Source of the DNA: Acanthochlamys bracteata | Lineage: Eukaryota; Streptophyta; Magnoliopsida; Pandanales; Velloziaceae | NCBI GenBank assembly: GCA_019914995.1 | Contig: CM034126.1 | Coordinates: forward strand, 3,663,001 to 3,727,000 | Direction of reading: 5' to 3' | Length of the DNA: 64,000 nucleotides | Made by a program: the position numbers and the translations under genes | Notes under the pieces: generated by a model | Database searches by the model: none | Told to the model about the DNA's origin: nothing | What the model saw: the letters and a program-made list of their open reading frames with translations, nothing else | In this document: one piece after another, positions 24,324-34,153 of the stretch | Position numbering within the stretch: the stretch's first letter is position 1 | Layout: each line of letters begins with the position of its first letter

Positions 24324-25794
24324 TATAGCATTTTCATTACTTACCGTTAGCTTAAGGTTGTCGGAAAAGCCCAACGTTCCTTGTGCTGTAACAAAGCATC
24401 AATTAACCACGAAAGCCCAATCTACTTGTTTGTACGTTGGGCCTTAGATGGGTCCTAAGTAGCCCTCTATTATCATCAAGGTGACATTTTCCAGAGGATC
24501 TACTCTCTATGAAGTAGGACAGGTTTACTTGTCCGTAATGTGATAACAAATCTTTATGAAAATGATTTTAATTTTAAAAAATAAGTTCATAAATAAAATT
24601 TTAAATACAAAAAATCATATGAAAATAATTTTTTATAAGACTACTAAAAGTTAATCTGATGATTAATTTAATCTGATTTGATCTGAACAAACAGGTCTAC
24701 GAAATTGAAACGGTTCGAAGCAAATTAAAGCGGATCAATTTTATAGATAATTTTATTATTAATTTAGACCGATTCACATTCCGAATCCGAATTGATATAA
24801 GAGGCCGATCCAATTTTTACAATTATGATCAAAATATGTGCTAAAACTTAATCTTATAATTTTTTTGGAATGTTCGAAAGTACTTATAAAAAAAAATTTT
24901 AAATAAAATATTTTAGAGATATTATAAAATAAGGTTTGTCTTTTTACTAAAAAATCAGTTATAGTAATATTTTATGACATATAATTTTTTTATATTTTTT
25001 AAAAATATGAATAAATTTTATACAATATTATGTAAAATTAATTGAAAAGTATAAGTTGAAATGAAAACGGAATTCAAATGCACTGCCAAAAGTAATTTAC
25101 TTTTATTCAATTATGGGACCTTCAAGAAATGAGATCAGTTCAACATCATGTTACTTACGCAGAAACTGACACTTGCATAAGATACGCTCTTTTTTCTCTA
25201 TCTTGAGAAAGTGCCAGATCTTTTCAGCAACTTTTGATTAGTTAACTTGAGCTTGAAAGTTGTTGAATCATCTAGAGAGAATCAGGAATCCATGCTAATC
25301 ACGAAGCAAACTTAGCTTTACACAGTGACTTTATCTTGTGCAGCACAAGACAAAGATTCTTGCGACAACAAACACATCCTCCAGAGATGCCCAAATGCTT
25401 GTTATCTCTTGTCCTTTGCTAAAATTAATCTCAAGCTCAAAGACAGCTGGTTATTCCATCTAAAGGAGTTCATTGTTGGTTCCGTTCTTTGTTTATATAG
25501 TGTTGCAACAGCTACTCCGGTTGTAGGTTTAACTAGAAGAATGTACTTGTGGCATAGATTTACATTGTTTTTTTCATGCGAGATTGAACCAAATGAAGTT
25601 TTCATGCAAAACTTCAATCAATTACCACAAGCACTTCAACATGCCGGAAAGTGTTTACAAAATACAATAGCTGAGACTCTTGCAACGAAACTCCTACATT
25701 CTTTTTCTCTTTTTGTGGTTCATGGTGAGTGGAATTTCTATTTTCTTGATAGTTCATTAGCATGGCAAATGTCCCTGATTCAACTAATGTTTCT

Positions 25795-26232
25795 TCAGGC
25801 TTTCAAAGAAAATCTTAGCATCTGACTCTCAGCCCGCCACACTCTGTTCATCTTCTCGATGAACTCCTCTGCTCTCTTTTTCAGCTCATCGTTCCCTTCC
25901 ACAAGTTCTCCTTCACTCCATTCACCAACATCTCCTTCATTTTCTTGATGATTTTCTTCAACGAGCTCTTCTGCGTAACAGCCTTCATCCTCTTTGACAT
26001 GTCCTTCTTCTTCTCCGGGAGCCACCTCAATATCTTCCTCATTGTCCTTTACGAAATTTTCTTCTGTTATATCCATTTGCACAGGCTCAACATAGCTGTA
26101 CATTTCAACTGACCTGCCTGAATTCGCTGCGGCAGCGGTGCTGCTAAAGAGAAGGATAGCAATGATCAGGTGGCAAACACAGAATGCCAGAACAGAGTTC
26201 GGAGTTGAAGGCAAAAACAATATAACTTCCAT
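25795..26232 (-). CDS. DUF761-type small membrane-anchored protein
   Basis: Intronless. From ATG 26232 it encodes about 145 aa; an alternative in-frame ATG lies 5 codons upstream at 26247. Residues about 12-33 form one hydrophobic segment (LAFCVCHLIIAILLFSS), read as a signal anchor. The middle is strongly acidic with repeated EEN/EGE runs. The C-terminus LKKRAEEFIEKMNRVWRAES is the DUF761 signature found in many small plant proteins of cotton-fibre-protein type. No enzyme motif is present and its function is unknown. A TATA-like ATTATAAAAGC lies about 125 nt upstream on the same strand, supporting an independent gene. Confidence 0.8.
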   Translation of the reverse strand: MEVILFLPSTPNSVLAFCVCHLIIAILLFSSTAAAANSGRSVEMYSYVEPVQMDITEENFVKDNEEDIEVAPGEEEGHVKEDEGCYAEELVEENHQENEGDVGEWSEGELVEGNDELKKRAEEFIEKMNRVWRAESQMLRFSLKA

Positions 26233-26351
26233 GTTGTACTGCAGCATTGCTTCAGAGATTTCTCTAGCTAGTAGCTTGTCAGCAATTCCTTTAATATGCG
26301 AGGAATTTTTTTGCCCTTGTGAGTTCTGAGAAGAGAAGTTTGTATTTGGGG

Positions 26352-26363
26352 AGCTTTTATAAT
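26352..26363 (-). promoter_or_regulatory. Putative TATA box of the DUF761 gene
   Basis: The minus strand reads ATTATAAAAGCTC, a good TATA match, about 120-130 nt before the ATG at 26232. Confidence 0.55.
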
Positions 26364-26645
26364 TGGGGACCGCGGGAGCAATCCTGATTCAAGTGTGCTG
26401 AGGAAGATTGTTGTTATTAGTTTAAGCTGGACAAAAGATATATAATAGTATTTATTAATTACACTAGAATCGGAATAACTTATCAGTCTTGGAGTGGAAG
26501 CTGAAGCAGTTGTGAGTCAACTACAAAGCAATTTTACAAGATTAGACTCTAATGATCACCATTTTGTTTTTTCAATAAAGAACCTGATAGGTTCTGAAAT
26601 TGCCAAACCAAACTTATATGGAATCCAGCCGATGCGTTCAAGGGC

Positions 26646-27214
26646 TTATTTTGCCAACCTGCCTATGTTTTGGAATTGAGTTGATGTATTTCTCAGCACC
26701 GGTCTATGGAGGGAATCACAAGCCAGAGGAAATGGAGAAGGAACATGAAAAGCGGTCATTCCACGAGAAGGAATCCTAAAAAGACCATAGCTTCTAGTAT
26801 TGTATTCTTCGAGAGGCAACAAATTCCATGCCAGGTTTTGCCCTAAGAATGCCTGAGGAGAAAAAAGAGCTGAACCACGTAGAAGCTAACCAGACATAAG
26901 CAGCACTTGGATAGAATTTCGCAGGTAAACTTCCACTCACAAGTCTGTACTGATTTAACTGAACATCTGAATTACCATAACTGTACTCCCATGTAATGAC
27001 AGACAAAACCGTAAAACGCAAATCCATTCTTGAGTTATCAGACCTAACTTGCATCCTGATATTACATTTGATGCTTTCCATTCTTGCTTCGATTGACTGT
27101 TGATGTCAAGGCTTGCAGGATTGCAGCAGGACTTCAACCAAGGCCTATACTAGCTTGCTCCTTCCATGGAGCATCAGCCTTAATCCGAGGGGATCTAAGA
27201 ACACAAGAGTCCAT
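26646..27214 (-). CDS. Putative small protein (86 aa), unknown
   Basis: The ATG at 27214 begins MDSCVLRSPRIKADAPWKEQ; an in-frame TGA just upstream fixes it as the first possible start. A donor (A|GTATAG at 27150) can join to an acceptor (TTCTTAG| before 26842) in frame, continuing NLAWNLLPLEEYNTRSYGLF and ending at 26646 after FQNIGRLAK. The joined frame reads as coherent protein and is not low-complexity. I do not recognise the family. Upstream on the same strand are spliced, apparently non-coding exons. The alternative is that this is a non-coding RNA gene. Moderate to low confidence. Confidence 0.4.
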
Positions 27215-28090
27215 ATTAAACTGCCTCCTGAAAAAATTGAATCACTTTACACGGCTCAGGTCCTTGTTGATCTGCAGGGTACACATATATACACATGCCA
27301 CTGATAAGATCCGAGAATTACCAAACACAAACAGTGCTGGCTACTTAAGAACTACAAGAGCCAGATGCCAAATATTTTGACTGGTAGCTAAAAGCCAACA
27401 TCTATAGTTAAACCACGAATCATTTCCAGTAGCTCGCTTAAAATTAAATATGTGATGATCGAAAATATCAGTTGAAGTAATATAAAGGACATAAAAACAG
27501 CAGCATTGGCTCGATGCTGGAGCTTGCAGATCTCAGTATTAGAAAACAACTATTAAGTCAAATATGTGACCATAAAGATGACATTTTTAGAGACTACATC
27601 AACACAGACTTGCGAGTTATCACCAACGTCTCAAAGCAGCACTTCAAAACCAGATAACAATATGCAATCCGTGCATCGGTATTTAATCAGTCAAACAAAT
27701 AATAACAAAAAAAAAAATTACCTTAGTGTGCGGCTTCTATGAACTCTAGAGTGGAAATCGATATTCACATTCGGATTCCCAGAACCAAATACACCTGCCC
27801 AATTATAAACACTTATGAACCCAAACCAAGGACAACAACCGCAGAAGAAATGAGATCAAGAGAAAGCTCACACCTGCAGATTGGGACTTCAATCTCACGA
27901 AAATCTTGCTTATGAAACTGAAAAATTCAAATTCTTTTGACCAGATAGAGAAAGAGAACTGATTAATCAGTAGTATCACTTACCTAAGAGAAGTTTTGGG
28001 ATTCGTGAAATCTAATGCAAGTACGAAGCTGTGCGTGGAGAGGCCACCATGGTTTTCAACAACTTGTTTTCTCCTTTCTTTTGGTGTGGA
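27215..28090 (-). other. Putative spliced 5' leader exons of the 86-aa gene
   Basis: Three exon-like blocks on the minus strand with good splice signals: one ending at 27984 (TCTTAG|GTAAGTG), then 27917-27874, then 27794-27722, followed by the coding exon from 27271. One frame stays open across the three blocks but has no ATG and meets a TGA at once in the next exon, so I read them as 5' UTR. A short upstream frame, MVASPRTASYLH, starts in the first block. Confidence 0.35.
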
Positions 28091-28552
28091 TAGAGAGACT
28101 TATTAATTAGCCTGAGCTCGCGCGGTACATGTTTGGAATTTGATTTCTCAATTAGGCTTTAATCATTGTTGGCATTGTTTGGTTTCACCATGTACCCAAA
28201 CTGTTGGTAATTGGCTAGTTAAGTTTGACAATATAGGGAAATGAATTAATTAGCTAGTTGTACAAAATTAGACAGAGATACAAGGAGAAGAACAAAGATA
28301 TTTCAACAATGTACCAACAGATAGGAATGGATCAAATAGAATCCTGGAATCAAAATAGCTCTTGAAAATTGGTACTGACTTTATGATAATTCAACAATGG
28401 GCCAATGGCAAAGAATAGCTACTTCAGACTTAACACTTCATTTCTCAAGAGCAACAGAAAATATAGTCACAATAGCTCGTCCAGATACACAAGGCCTTGT
28501 GATCAAGCTTGAAAATCTCCAGAATGATGTGTATGATCAAGGTGTATGACTG

Positions 28553-28894
28553 TTATGCTGGCTTTTCATAGGAGTTCTGGTCTCTGAATTCTGCAATTTT
28601 GCTCTTGATCATTTCACCTACATGAGGATTCACGAACATATGGGTGCTGTCAACCATTTGGATGATAAACTTCTGATTTTGAGGCAGGGAATCATTCAAG
28701 CTGACAATGAATTGTGCCATCGGGACATCACTGCAAATAACAGCAGTACCTTGAAGGCTTAATTGATGAAAGTTTTGCAGATACCAACAAAGGAAAAGAA
28801 CATCACACAACACTACAATGTTACAAGTTAGGAGAAGAAACATTAGACACTCAACTTACCAGGTGATGAATAGCCCTTTAATTGCATTGACCAT
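28553..28894 (-). CDS. TFB5: TFB5, smallest subunit of general transcription factor TFIIH
   Basis: TFB5 (GTF2H5/TTDA in human) stabilises TFIIH, which opens promoters and acts in nucleotide-excision repair. Exon 1 is 28894-28860, encoding MVNAIKGLFIT plus two bases. Exon 2 is 28730-28553, beginning with the T that completes Cys12 (TTTGCAG|T). The result is 70 aa, the usual length. Family blocks are clear: DVPMAQFIVSLNDS, QKFIIQMVDSTHMFV and the C-terminal EFRDQNSYEKPA. A splice acceptor (CTCGCAG|GTTTAG) lies just upstream of the ATG near 28921, so a 5'-UTR intron is likely. The first non-coding exon was not placed. Arm A of the cornichon inverted repeat starts about 500 bp upstream. Confidence 0.95.
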
Positions 28895-29400
28895 CTTGAA
28901 TCCTTAATGAGCTCTAAACCTGCGAGGTATGTGCGTTACGAAGTTCCAATGAGCAATAGAAATTCAGTAAGCAAAATGAAAAAAATTGTCATATATTATC
29001 AGGAAAATCTAAGACCACATAAGAACTTGCAGAAAAGAATATAGAAATATTGCTGGTTAACTTCATGGTTAGCGAGAAAATTATCAGGCAATTCTAATAT
29101 GAACTAGAGGAGATGCCAAGATGGCTTCGTTGGAAGTTCATGAAATAACGGGCAAAGAACTTATTAGTCTTAAATATCAGCAGTTTAATGGCATTATGCA
29201 GAAGATGTTGGTTTTGAATGGGAGTGTGAGTGGATCAAAGGTTTCTACAAAACAATTATTAGTAATAATTCAGTAAGCATGGACCTTATTTTATAACCAT
29301 CCAGCTAGAAGAGCAGTATAACAATGGCCGGTGAACATAAAATAGTTCCAAGGGTATTATGCTTTGCAAATTATGTGAAGCTCTAAAACAAGCTTCAACC

Positions 29401-30601
29401 AGCGTCCCTCACCCTCGGAATGGCCTTTGTGTCAAACCACAAAACAGGTTTAATATTGTGTTAGTCAACAAGAATGCTTTGCGCCCCAACTTTGTACATG
29501 ATTTTGGCACAACACAAGCTGAACATTCCCATGCTCAAGTTGAGCTTTACCTGGCTAAGTTGAACTTGTGCATGGGAGTTCCACTTGGGACGAGTTAAAA
29601 ATTTAACTCCAGCCTTGTAAAAGGTTTTATGGTCCTCTAGCATTACTTATCAACAATATAAGTAACCTAGAGAATTTCATATGACACCGTAATTTCATCT
29701 AAAGCCAGTATGATTCAAAGTAGATGCATTTACAATATACTTCAATTCCAAGTAGATAAAATTACTGCAATCCAACTTCACAATCTCGTTGCTCGTATGA
29801 TGGTCAAATTGCAGTAACTACATTGCGCAAGCTTGTTTTCATGACAATAAGTTGTAGTAGATCCCTAACCAACATGGATGAAGTTGTCTTTTCAATCTCA
29901 TATTTCTTACACTTTAATGAATATCCTAACTTTTCAAGAAAGAATTCCTTGGAAGTCCTAACCTTCAAACACATTATACAGCTTAGGTTCTTTCTCAATG
30001 AAAGAATACATACTTATTTCTTTTCTCTTTCCTTTAACCAAGTAACACATGAGAGGAATAGAAAGATGGGCAAACAAATGCTCAGGTGAAGAATGCGGTC
30101 AATGGTTGTCGATGGTTGCAGTGGCTATACATCAGCATAAATGCAAAACAGAAAATTTTTGTGATGTCTAGTGATAAAAGCATTAGAACAGTAAACAGAG
30201 AGACATAAATGCTCCAACAGAGCGAATCGAGCTAACCAGTACTACTAATCTCACGAGAGCAATGCGCAGCTCGCCAGGTGACTGATTGTAGACAACAAAC
30301 TTTTTGCCAAACAAAAGATTAATAACTACTTAAAAAAAAAATTCTATTTTAAGCATAAAAGTTTCAGGAGCTCTATACTTGATTCACCATCCAGGCATTG
30401 ACTGAGGAATTTCCTCAAACACCTTGACCGCATATAACGCTTATCATCGCATAGTCGAATCAGGCTAAATATTCAGTTTAAATAGATGTCGAATCTTCTC
30501 CGTCATTGTCTGATCTGATTTAATTTTCTACAGCTTATGTCATTGTCTGATCTGGAGTCAAACTTCATTAATGTTTATAACTTGGCTTCGCAAGTGAATC
30601 G
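29401..30601 (+). repeat. Arm A of a 1.2-kb inverted repeat (cornichon-derived)
   Basis: Matches the reverse complement of 31175-32381 over its whole length with few differences, about 95% by eye. The inner end (30534-30601) is a copy of the first 68 nt of cornichon exon 2 on the plus strand, with two mismatches. Positions 30471-30503 carry a minus-strand copy of 33 nt of exon 3. The outer boundary is at AGCGTCCCTC. It lies between the cornichon stop and TFB5. Confidence 0.95.
29521..29585 (+). repeat. Short imperfect hairpin inside arm A
   Basis: CCCATGCTCAAGTTGAGCTT is followed after a few bases by an imperfect inverted copy (AAGTTGAACTTGTGCATGGG). It forms a stem of about 22-28 bp with few mismatches and a small loop. 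The same structure is present in arm B near 32200-32265. Confidence 0.6.
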
Positions 30602-30630
30602 GTGAATGATAATGTGCACCGTCAAGGTGA

Positions 30631-33368
30631 TCAAATGGTGTACAACGACTCGCTGACAATATGCGAGTTGCCAGATGAGTGCCCGATTATGCTGGAAAAC
30701 GGGTAAGCTTGTTAGCATCAAAAAAATTAAAGATTAGCATTGTTTATCAAAATAGGAAGGATCCTAATTTTTACCCAAGCAAAGTAATGGAGAGCAGGAT
30801 GACCAAATAATTCAGTTTAAATAGACGTCGACTCTTCTCTGTCTTGAGGAGGTTAAAGATCTCAGTTATATCTATCAGATGTTGGCGGCAAAAGAATCTG
30901 TGGACAATAGCAAGCAATGAGAATTCATTTACAATCTTGGCATAAAAAGAAGCATGATTTCCAGTTCCTAACATTAATCAATCCTCTGACTCACTCACTG
31001 CTCACAAATATGTAAAATTAAGTGAACATGCTTGAAGAGATATGAGAAAAGAGCACTTACAATTTCAGATCATAGCAAAAAGTGGTAGCAGAGAAAACAA
31101 AGATCAACCAGTTTCCCGAAAAGAGATATACTATACTTAAGATTGCTTGTAGAGCGTATTCAGGTAAAATTAGGCGATTCACTTGCGAAGCCAAGTCATA
31201 AACATTAATGAAGTCTGACTCCAGATCAGACAATGACATAAGCTGCAACAAATTAAATCAGATCAGACAATGACAATAACAGAGAAGATTCGACGTCTAT
31301 TTAAACTGAATATTTAGCCTGATTCGACTATGCGATGATAAGCGTTATATGAGGACAAGGTGTTTGAGGAAATTCCTCAGTCAATGCCTAGATGGTAAAT
31401 CAAGTATAGAGCTCCTGAAACTTTTATGCTTAAAATAGGAAATTTTTTTTAAGTAATTATTAATCTTCTGCTTGGCAAAAATTTTGTTGTCTACAATCAG
31501 TCACCTGGCGAGCTGCGCATTGCTCTCATGAGATAAGTAGTACTGGTTAGCTCGATTCGTTCTGTTGGAGCATTTATGTCTCTCTGTTTGCTGTTCTAAT
31601 GCTTCTATCACTAGGCATCACAAAAATCTTCTGTTTTTGGCATTTATGCTGATGTATAGCCACTGCAACCATCGATTGCATTCTTCAACAAGAAACCTAA
31701 GCATTTGTTTGCCCATCTTTCTATTCCTCTCATGTGTTACTTGGTTAAAGGAAAGAGAAAAGAAATAAGTATGTATTCTTTCATTGAGAAAGAATCTAAG
31801 CTGTATAATGTGTTTCAAGGTTAGGGACTTCCAAGGAATTCTTTCTTGAAAAGTTAGGATATTCATTAAAGTGTAAGAAATACAAAATTGAAAAGACAAC
31901 TTCATCCATGTTGGTTAGGGATCTACTACAACTTAATGTCATGAAAACAAGCTTGCGCAATGTAGTTACTGCAATTTGACCATCATACGAACAACGAGGT
32001 TGTGAAGTTGGATTGCAGTAATTCCATCTACTTGGAATTGAAGTACATTGTAAATGCATCTATTTTGAATCATACTGGCTTCAGATGAAATCACGTGCCA
32101 TATGAAATTCTCTAGGATACTTATCTTGTTGATAAGTAATGCTAGAGAACCATAAAACCTTTACAAGGCTGGAGTTGAATTTTTAACTCGTCCCAAGCGG
32201 AACTCCCCATGCACAAGTTCAACTTAGCCATGTAAAGCTCAACTTGAGCATGGGAATGTTCAGCTTGTGTTGTGCCAAAATCATGTACAAAGTTGGGGCG
32301 CAAAGCATTCTTGTTGACTAATACAATATTAAACATGTTCTGTGGTTTGACACAAAGGCCATTCCGAGGGCGAGGGACGCTCAACTTCAGCCGCTAGGCT
32401 AGCTAGCATAAGAAGGTTGATCTGAGTTAAACTATGGCATGCAATATAGTGCCTTAAAGATGCTGAATATAGACAAAAAGTGAACCATGACCAGCGTAGA
32501 AAACTATCATCACAGGAACAAACAAACTCTAAACATTACCACCATGTTCATTTAATATTGCAAATGATTAAATAACCATGGTTCACTACTACAATCATGC
32601 TTGTAGATACGCAAGCATAATTGTTCTAGTTCTTTGGTCCTATTAGAGCATCAGTCTTCTACCAAGCGGGATACTACCCCAAAGTGCTGAGTTTCCTGCT
32701 ACTGATTTTAAAAGGAGAATAAACATATAGCTACATTTGTTTGAATTGCAACAATATGCATGAAGCCTGAGGGTGTTTGCTCATTTGTTATTCAAATTCT
32801 GCAAATTAAATTGTTAAACTTTCTAAACCTGTAAAACGTCTCGCAATTTATAATCCAAAGTTTCTCAACTATATTACAGTCAGTAATTTGTAGGCGATGC
32901 TAAGCATCTCGACAACATTCTAATGATTAATCATCAAGGCTTCATTCTTAAATAAACTGCTAAGAAGTAGCAAAATACAATTTTACATTTGGCTAATCGA
33001 TGAAGAAAAAGTCATACAAGTTTTGTGTTTGGGGATGCTTATCTAGCTAGCATACACAAAAGGGTTTCTATACAGTTCTGCGAACAAGAAAGTTGACAAA
33101 TTTCATTTCTCACCAGAAACTTAACAATTTCAATCATAAGTCATCGATACAAAACCAAAAGAGTAGAAGAGTTCCAGGATCAAAACCCAAAAAACTGCAA
33201 AATTCAATTCAAGAGGAAAAAAAAAACACAAACATATTCCCAAAATCTTACGTCGTTGTTCGAAAAAAGCATGGATGTCCGCAGGAAATATACCTGGAAA
33301 GCAAGAAGTATTCCGATTCCAATGGCGATGAAGAATGCCGCAATCAACAAGATCATCACCGAGCTCAT
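30631..33368 (-). CDS. CNIH: Cornichon homolog, ER export cargo receptor
   Basis: Cornichon proteins are small ER membrane cargo receptors working with COPII vesicles. Exon 1 (33368-33294) encodes MSSVMILLIAAFFIAIGIGI and LLAFQ, the first membrane segment. Exon 2 (31242-31061) carries the family block SLSDLESDFINVYDLASQVN and the next hydrophobic segments. Exon 3 (from 30897) has RQHLIDITEIFNLL and EKSRRLFKLNYLV. All joins keep frame. Exon 3 either stops at 30771 (127 aa) or is spliced at 30775 to a short exon 30691-30631 (TTTTCCAG acceptor, 146 aa, nearer the usual plant length). An in-frame TAA precedes the ATG. Intron 1 (about 2 kb) is largely one arm of an inverted repeat, whose partner begins 30 nt beyond the exon-4 stop. 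The identity is secure; the C-terminus is not. Confidence 0.88.
31175..32381 (-). repeat. Arm B of the inverted repeat (CNIH intron 1 and start of exon 2)
   Basis: Partner of 29401-30601 in opposite orientation. It contains the last 1.14 kb of CNIH intron 1, its splice acceptor, and the first 68 nt of exon 2. Positions 31279-31311 on the plus strand copy 33 nt of CNIH exon 3 with one mismatch. The 573-bp spacer (30602-31174) holds the rest of exon 2, exon 3 and the possible exon 4. Confidence 0.95.
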
Positions 33369-33402
33369 GCGCTCAATTACTTACAACACAACGGTTCCAA
33401 AC

Positions 33403-33426
33403 CCTCTCTCTCTCTCTCTCTCTCTC
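33403..33426. repeat. (CT)n tract in the CNIH 5' UTR
   Basis: A dinucleotide run (GA on the CNIH sense strand) about 35-58 nt upstream of the CNIH start codon. The interval 33369-34153 otherwise holds the CNIH leader and promoter and the 3' flank of the next gene, and I see nothing else in it. Confidence 0.9.
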
Positions 33427-34153
33427 CGAGAAGGAAGGCTTCAGAAGGAAGGAGCGCCGCTAGGGTTGAGACAGAGAGAGACGGTGAGAAGTGAAGCAAA
33501 GCTAAATAGGGTCAACGAGCGTAACAAACTACTAACTAAAACCAAGTAAACAACTAACGGCCGAACCGAAGCGGAACACGCACCACCGCAGTGGCCTGAA
33601 GACTAGGGGTTGTTTGTTAAGTAATTGTTTATTTTTGGCTAGGCTAACAATTTAACAAACAGGCGCGCCCATTTCCTCGTCTTTTGGTTCTGTATCTACA
33701 TATATGTTAGAGGTTTTAGGGAGAAATCAGTTACAATTCCGATTGCTTATTCAATATCAGTTTTGAAATCCTAATTTATTAAATAAAAAAAAATTTTAGT
33801 GCATGTTAATAGCTGCTTTCCGTATCAATCTTAAGGTTTTGATTCTGATCTCGTAGCTTGTTAAGCCTAAGTTCACCTTGGGAACATCAACAGACCTGCT
33901 TCGTATGATTTTCATAGCTCTATAAGTGCACCATGAAAATAGTGAGGATTACTTATGCTGTAAATATAATGTATAATCTGTACATGTATTAGTCCCCTCG
34001 TTCAATAATGGGTGCTTGAAATCTGGCTATTTTACCAACTGTACATCAATTCATTTCTAAGTAAAGTTCACCAATGAACAACCAGTAATCCAGCAAGTGT
34101 TTTGAAGGACATTTCAGTTTTCTGAAAGCCCCCCAGTGGCTCACTCCAGTAAG

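Larger units (their letters stand above)
15990..25790. other. Gene-poor AT-rich region with transposon debris
   Basis: About 10 kb without a supportable gene. Open frames here are isolated, lack conserved motifs, and several start at non-ATG codons. The region contains at least four MITE-like elements, listed separately. It also has scattered fragments near 16.2-16.45 kb and 21.2-21.4 kb with the same GGGCG(C/T)GT-type ends, and A/T homopolymers, for example 23640-23656. A GC-richer patch at 17580-17880 has no recognisable product. Confidence 0.55.

Noticed and set aside
25325-25825. 166-codon open frame on the plus strand
   Set aside because: It begins at GTG, the first ATG is far inside, it overlaps the 3' end of the DUF761 gene antisense, and no motif is recognised.
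28000-28090. Protein-coding first exon reading NHGGLSTHSFVLALDF on the minus strand
   Set aside because: No ATG lies in that frame after the upstream stop, and the joined frame ends in the next coding exon, so it is kept only as a possible leader.
29359-29598. 79-codon frame, repeated as a minus-strand frame at 32142-32384
   Set aside because: The two similar peptides arise because they sit in the two arms of the same inverted repeat. One arm is intron 1 of CNIH, and no family matches.
33093-33549. Plus-strand open frames of 97-133 codons
   Set aside because: They are antisense to CNIH exon 1 and its CT-rich leader; the longer one starts at TTG and the peptides are low complexity.
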